From positions 124,001 to 188,000 of the forward strand of contig NZ_JNKO01000003.1 in assembly GCF_000702885.1 (NCBI RefSeq): a DNA stretch of 64,000 nt, read 5' to 3'. This document shows positions 61,501-64,000 of the stretch, in pieces; position 1 is the first letter of the stretch; every line of letters starts with the position of its first letter. The notes under the pieces are model-generated. The model saw only the letters and a program-made list of their open reading frames with translations, ran no database searches and had not been told where the DNA came from. Origin of the DNA: Oribacterium sp. P6A1 (GTDB lineage Bacteria; Bacillota; Clostridia; Lachnospirales; Lachnospiraceae). Both the position numbers and the translations under genes were made by a program.

Positions 61501-61537
61501 CTGTATTTCGCCTGAGTTTTTAAAATTTGAAATACAG
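61501..61537. promoter_or_regulatory. Inverted repeat upstream of the aminotransferase gene
   Basis: CTGTATTTC (61501-61509) and GAAATACAG (61529-61537) form a 9-bp inverted repeat with a 19-base spacer between the metQ terminator and the aminotransferase start. It may be an operator or leader hairpin. Confidence 0.45.
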
Positions 61538-61565
61538 ATTTATGATACTCTCCGGAATCAATTCA

Positions 61566-61596
61566 AAAACCGCGGAAAGTATTATCTTTCCGCGGG
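61566..61596 (-). terminator. Terminator of the metNIQ operon
   Basis: CCGCGGAAAG pairs with CTTTCCGCGG, followed by TTTTTG on the minus strand. Confidence 0.88.
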
Positions 61597-61626
61597 AATG
61601 AGCCGACTTTGTGCCGGGCTGAACTC

Positions 61627-62601
61627 TTACTTATACTCTTTGAGCAGATCCTGGTCCCAGCCTACATTGATGAAGTATCCACCGTAGGTCTCATCAAACA
61701 CTTTCTTTGTTTCATCGGACTGGAATGCCTCCACAACTGCATCATATGCGGCAACAAGTCTTGGGTCACTGAGATCTTCTGTCTTTGCTGCGATAAGATT
61801 CCAGTACTTCTCTTCATCAAGAACACTGTCCTTATAAATTGCATCCTCTGTCTTTAAACCGAAGTCAAGAGCATAGTTTCCGTTTACAACAGCTGCTGTA
61901 ACATCAGGTAATGCTGATGGAATGGTATTGGCAGCAAGCTCCTCTATAGTGATGTTCTTAGGATTGGAATCGATATCATCAAGTGTCGGGTTGAAGTTAT
62001 CATTGTTCTTAAGTGTTATGACGCCTGCTGCTGCAAGGACCTTAAGCGCACGTCCCTCATTTGTGAGATCGTTGGGAACAGCGATCTTGTCGCCATCCTT
62101 CAACTCATCGATCGACTTAATCTTATCGGAGTAGACATTGAGCGGAATGATAAAGGTATTGCCGATGGCCTGAATCTTGTAGTCATACTGCTCCACTTCC
62201 TTTGCAAGGTAGATCTGGTGCTGGAAAGCATTGAGGTCGATCTCGCCGTTTGCAAGGGCGTTGTTGGGGGTGACGTAATCCGTGAACTGCACGATCTCAA
62301 GGTTGATACCTTCATCCTTAAGTTTAGCTGCTGCAGGTGCCCAGAGCTCATCATAAACGGAACCTACTACACCGATCTTAAGATCGATAGGATCCTTTGT
62401 GAAGTCGAAAGCAGTGTCTTCGGTCGCTGCAGTTGTTGCTGCTTCGCTTTCAGCTTCCTTGGCTTTTTCTGTCGTCTCTTCGGCTTTTGATGTCTCCTGA
62501 GCAGCTGTTGTTTCAGCAGCCTTTGCTGCCGGTGTCTCAGATGATCCGCATCCTGCAAGAACTGTTGCTGCCAGTAATGCTAAGTAAATTGACTTTTTCA
62601 T
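61627..62601 (-). CDS. metQ: Methionine ABC transporter substrate-binding lipoprotein MetQ
   Basis: 324 residues of the NlpA/MetQ family. The lipoprotein signal ends in LAGC (Cys 18), followed by an Ala/Thr/Glu-rich linker. The mature domain has LKIGVVGSVYDELWAPAAAKL, IVQFTDYVTPNNALANGEIDLNAFQHQIYL, GDKIAVPNDLTNEGRALKVLAAAGVITL and an AAVVNGNYALDFGL segment, all family marks. It binds L- or D-methionine. It follows metI by 173 bases on the same strand; that gap contains no ORF or recognised riboswitch. Confidence 0.93.
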   Translation of the reverse strand: MKKSIYLALLAATVLAGCGSSETPAAKAAETTAAQETSKAEETTEKAKEAESEAATTAATEDTAFDFTKDPIDLKIGVVGSVYDELWAPAAAKLKDEGINLEIVQFTDYVTPNNALANGEIDLNAFQHQIYLAKEVEQYDYKIQAIGNTFIIPLNVYSDKIKSIDELKDGDKIAVPNDLTNEGRALKVLAAAGVITLKNNDNFNPTLDDIDSNPKNITIEELAANTIPSALPDVTAAVVNGNYALDFGLKTEDAIYKDSVLDEEKYWNLIAAKTEDLSDPRLVAAYDAVVEAFQSDETKKVFDETYGGYFINVGWDQDLLKEYK

Positions 62602-62774
62602 AATCTCTTCTCCTCTTAATTTATAATCTGGTAAAAAAAGCGCTTGTCTTGGTATTCACCGAATATACTCCGTATACTATTCAGTTATTTTTTATTTCAT
62701 TTTGTATGGTGATGGGTTACAGACTTAAACAGGTCTTGCAACTAAGGACAGAATCACTGAACTGTATTAAGTTC

Positions 62775-63455
62775 TCAGTGCGAATTCTTCTTTGCTATCG
62801 TGTCACCTGTTATCTGAACAATGCTGACTGCTGCTACAAGTACTATGACTGTGGCCCATGTAATATCCTGCATGTTTCTGTCATGTCCGTAACGGATGGC
62901 GAAATCTCCGAGACCGCCTGCTCCAACAGCCCCTGCCATGGCAGTGAGACCCAGAAGACTTATGGCTGTGATGGTGGTTGCTCTTGCAAGAGGACCGATG
63001 CTTTCTCTTAGATAAACTCTTGTGATGATCTCCCAGGGACTTGATCCCATGGATTCGGCAGCTTCTATAAGGCCTTCATCTGTCTGTGCCAATGCTGACT
63101 GCACCTGTCTTGTGAAAAAAGGAACTGATCCCAAAACTAAAGGTACAATTGCTCCCGGAACTCCTATGGCAGTTCCCATGATGAGTCTTGTCAGAGGCAT
63201 GACTGCCGTAAGAAGTATGATAAAAGGGATGGACCTGAACAGATTGGTTATCTTGTCAAGAAACTGAAAAAGCGGTCTGTTCTCAAGTATGCCTCCGGGC
63301 TTTGTGACTGTAAGGATGATCCCGAAGGTAAGTCCGAATACAAAGCCTATTCCACCGGCCCAGATGACCATGATGAAGGTATCATGAATGGACCCGATAA
63401 AATCCGGCCATTTGCTGATAAGATTTGGAAATATATCAGTAAGGATTTCTTGCAT
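62775..63455 (-). CDS. metI: Methionine ABC transporter permease MetI
   Basis: 226 residues with five membrane spans. Typical segments are FIGSIHDTFIMVIWAGGIGFVFGL, NLFRSIPFIILLTAVMPLTRLI, VPLVLGSVPFFTRQVQSAL, the EAA loop EAAESMGSSPWEIITRVYLRE and LLGLTAMAGAVGAGGLGDFAIRYGH. It forms the channel of the MetNIQ importer. GGAGG precedes the ATG, and its start overlaps the metN 3' end by 20 bases, indicating coupled translation. Confidence 0.94.
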   Translation of the reverse strand: MQEILTDIFPNLISKWPDFIGSIHDTFIMVIWAGGIGFVFGLTFGIILTVTKPGGILENRPLFQFLDKITNLFRSIPFIILLTAVMPLTRLIMGTAIGVPGAIVPLVLGSVPFFTRQVQSALAQTDEGLIEAAESMGSSPWEIITRVYLRESIGPLARATTITAISLLGLTAMAGAVGAGGLGDFAIRYGHDRNMQDITWATVIVLVAAVSIVQITGDTIAKKNSH

Positions 63456-64000
63456 CTTTGATCACCTCCACTCCGACATTTTTGCCTCTCAGATATTTAA
63501 CAGCTTCATCTATACGATCTGAGTCTCCATGAAGAATTACTACTGTTCCGCCAATTGGAGCTCCTCCGACTATCTCTACATCTGCAAGGATGATATTGAT
63601 ATCCAGATCGAACTCCTTTGCAGTTGTTGATATCAGAGGTTCTGATACATCCTTCTGACGGTAAGAAAGCTTTGCAAGAACTTCACCCTTTTCAGGTGTC
63701 ACTCCGGGGACTCCGTCAGCCACCATCTGATCAATCTTTGAAAGATTTGATGTGGTTCTGATGAAATTCTTTGTAAGAGAATGCTTTGGATTTGCAAAGA
63801 CTTCAAATACATCTCCGAGCTCAACAACAGCGCCATCCTCCATGACTGCAACTCTGCTGCATATCTCTTTTATGACTTCCATCTCGTGGGTGATAACAAC
63901 TATGGTGATTCCCAGCTCTCTGTTCAGTTTTTTTAAAAGCTGAAGTATGGCTCCCGTAGTCTGGGGATCCAGAGCTGAGGTTGCTTCATCGGAAAGCAGG
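63436..64000 (-). CDS. metN: Methionine ABC transporter ATP-binding protein MetN, C-terminal part
   Basis: The gene enters from the right edge. Visible are LLSDEATSALDPQTT (Walker B and D-loop), VVITHEMEV (H-loop), and the C-terminal NIL/ACT-like regulatory domain from about KLSYRQKDVSEPLISTTAKEF to the end (DINIILADVEIVGGAPIGGT, VEVIKDARNPY). In MetN this domain senses intracellular methionine and inhibits transport. Walker A and the signature motif lie beyond the window. An ATG at 63882 within the H-loop is internal, not the start. Confidence 0.93.
   Translation of the reverse strand, partial: LLSDEATSALDPQTTGAILQLLKKLNRELGITIVVITHEMEVIKEICSRVAVMEDGAVVELGDVFEVFANPKHSLTKNFIRTTSNLSKIDQMVADGVPGVTPEKGEVLAKLSYRQKDVSEPLISTTAKEFDLDINIILADVEIVGGAPIGGTVVILHGDSDRIDEAVKYLRGKNVGVEVIKDARNPY

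Overview
The window looks like a chromosomal segment of an anaerobic Firmicute, most likely a Lachnospiraceae member close to Butyrivibrio or Pseudobutyrivibrio. The evidence is moderate-to-low GC, strong GGAGG-type ribosome binding sites, A/T-tailed hairpin terminators, a tryptophan T-box, extracellular flavin-linked reductase lipoproteins, PAS/GGDEF/EAL proteins, BioY, a holin-like type I toxin and TAXI-TRAP transport. The genus is inference. No rRNA, tRNA, CRISPR array, transposase or prophage was seen.

Layout. 0-6.5 kb: a partial sugar symporter divergent from an AraC regulator, a lipoprotein esterase, a metY pseudogene and an FMN/FAD reductase lipoprotein. 6.6-7.0 kb: a holin-like toxin with a probable antisense RNA. 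7.1-9.8 kb: trpE-trpG behind a Trp T-box. 9.9-13.4 kb: a membrane protein, a hemerythrin/DUF1858 pair, a methyltransferase fusion gene, and a second hemerythrin-type locus that looks like a decayed duplicate under the same palindromic operator. 13.4-24.4 kb: an acid-sugar catabolic cluster (dapA-like aldolase, DUF1537 kinase, TAXI-TRAP transporter, PrpR-N regulator, YhcH protein, PdxA-type dehydrogenase, iron alcohol dehydrogenase). 24.6-28.8 kb: cardiolipin synthase and a reductase with two FMN domains. 29-43 kb: two large secreted Asn-rich heptad-repeat proteins enclosing a charged protein, an HTH/ImmA-IrrE/PIN-like cassette, BirA-controlled bioY, a PAS-GGDEF-EAL protein and phosphoglucomutase. 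43.2-45.1 kb: homoserine dehydrogenase flanked by two related structured elements. 45-51 kb: a phosphate-binding-like/WG-repeat lipoprotein, a second GGDEF-EAL protein and a divergent small membrane protein. 51.3-58.7 kb: an M42 peptidase and an oligopeptide ABC transporter. 58.7-64 kb: a dehydrogenase remnant, a lactate/2-hydroxyacid dehydrogenase, an aminotransferase and the methionine ABC transporter metNIQ (partial).

How the genes work together. The 13.4-24.4 kb cluster suggests uptake of a small acid sugar by TAXI-TRAP, phosphorylation by the DUF1537 kinase and oxidation by the PdxA-type enzyme, under a PrpR-N regulator whose likely operator is repeated upstream of the binding protein and of pdxA. 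The reductase lipoproteins probably pass electrons to extracellular acceptors. A TGTGA-N6-TGTGA motif precedes one repeat protein, the second GGDEF-EAL gene and a small membrane protein, hinting at one cell-surface/c-di-GMP regulon.

The most unusual material is non-coding: the pair of ~160-nt structured elements around hom, a hairpin-leader repeat in front of three unrelated genes, a 58-bp repeat that places a conserved 11-codon leader ORF before both metY and trpG, and the toxin locus whose 5' and 3' ends are mutually complementary.
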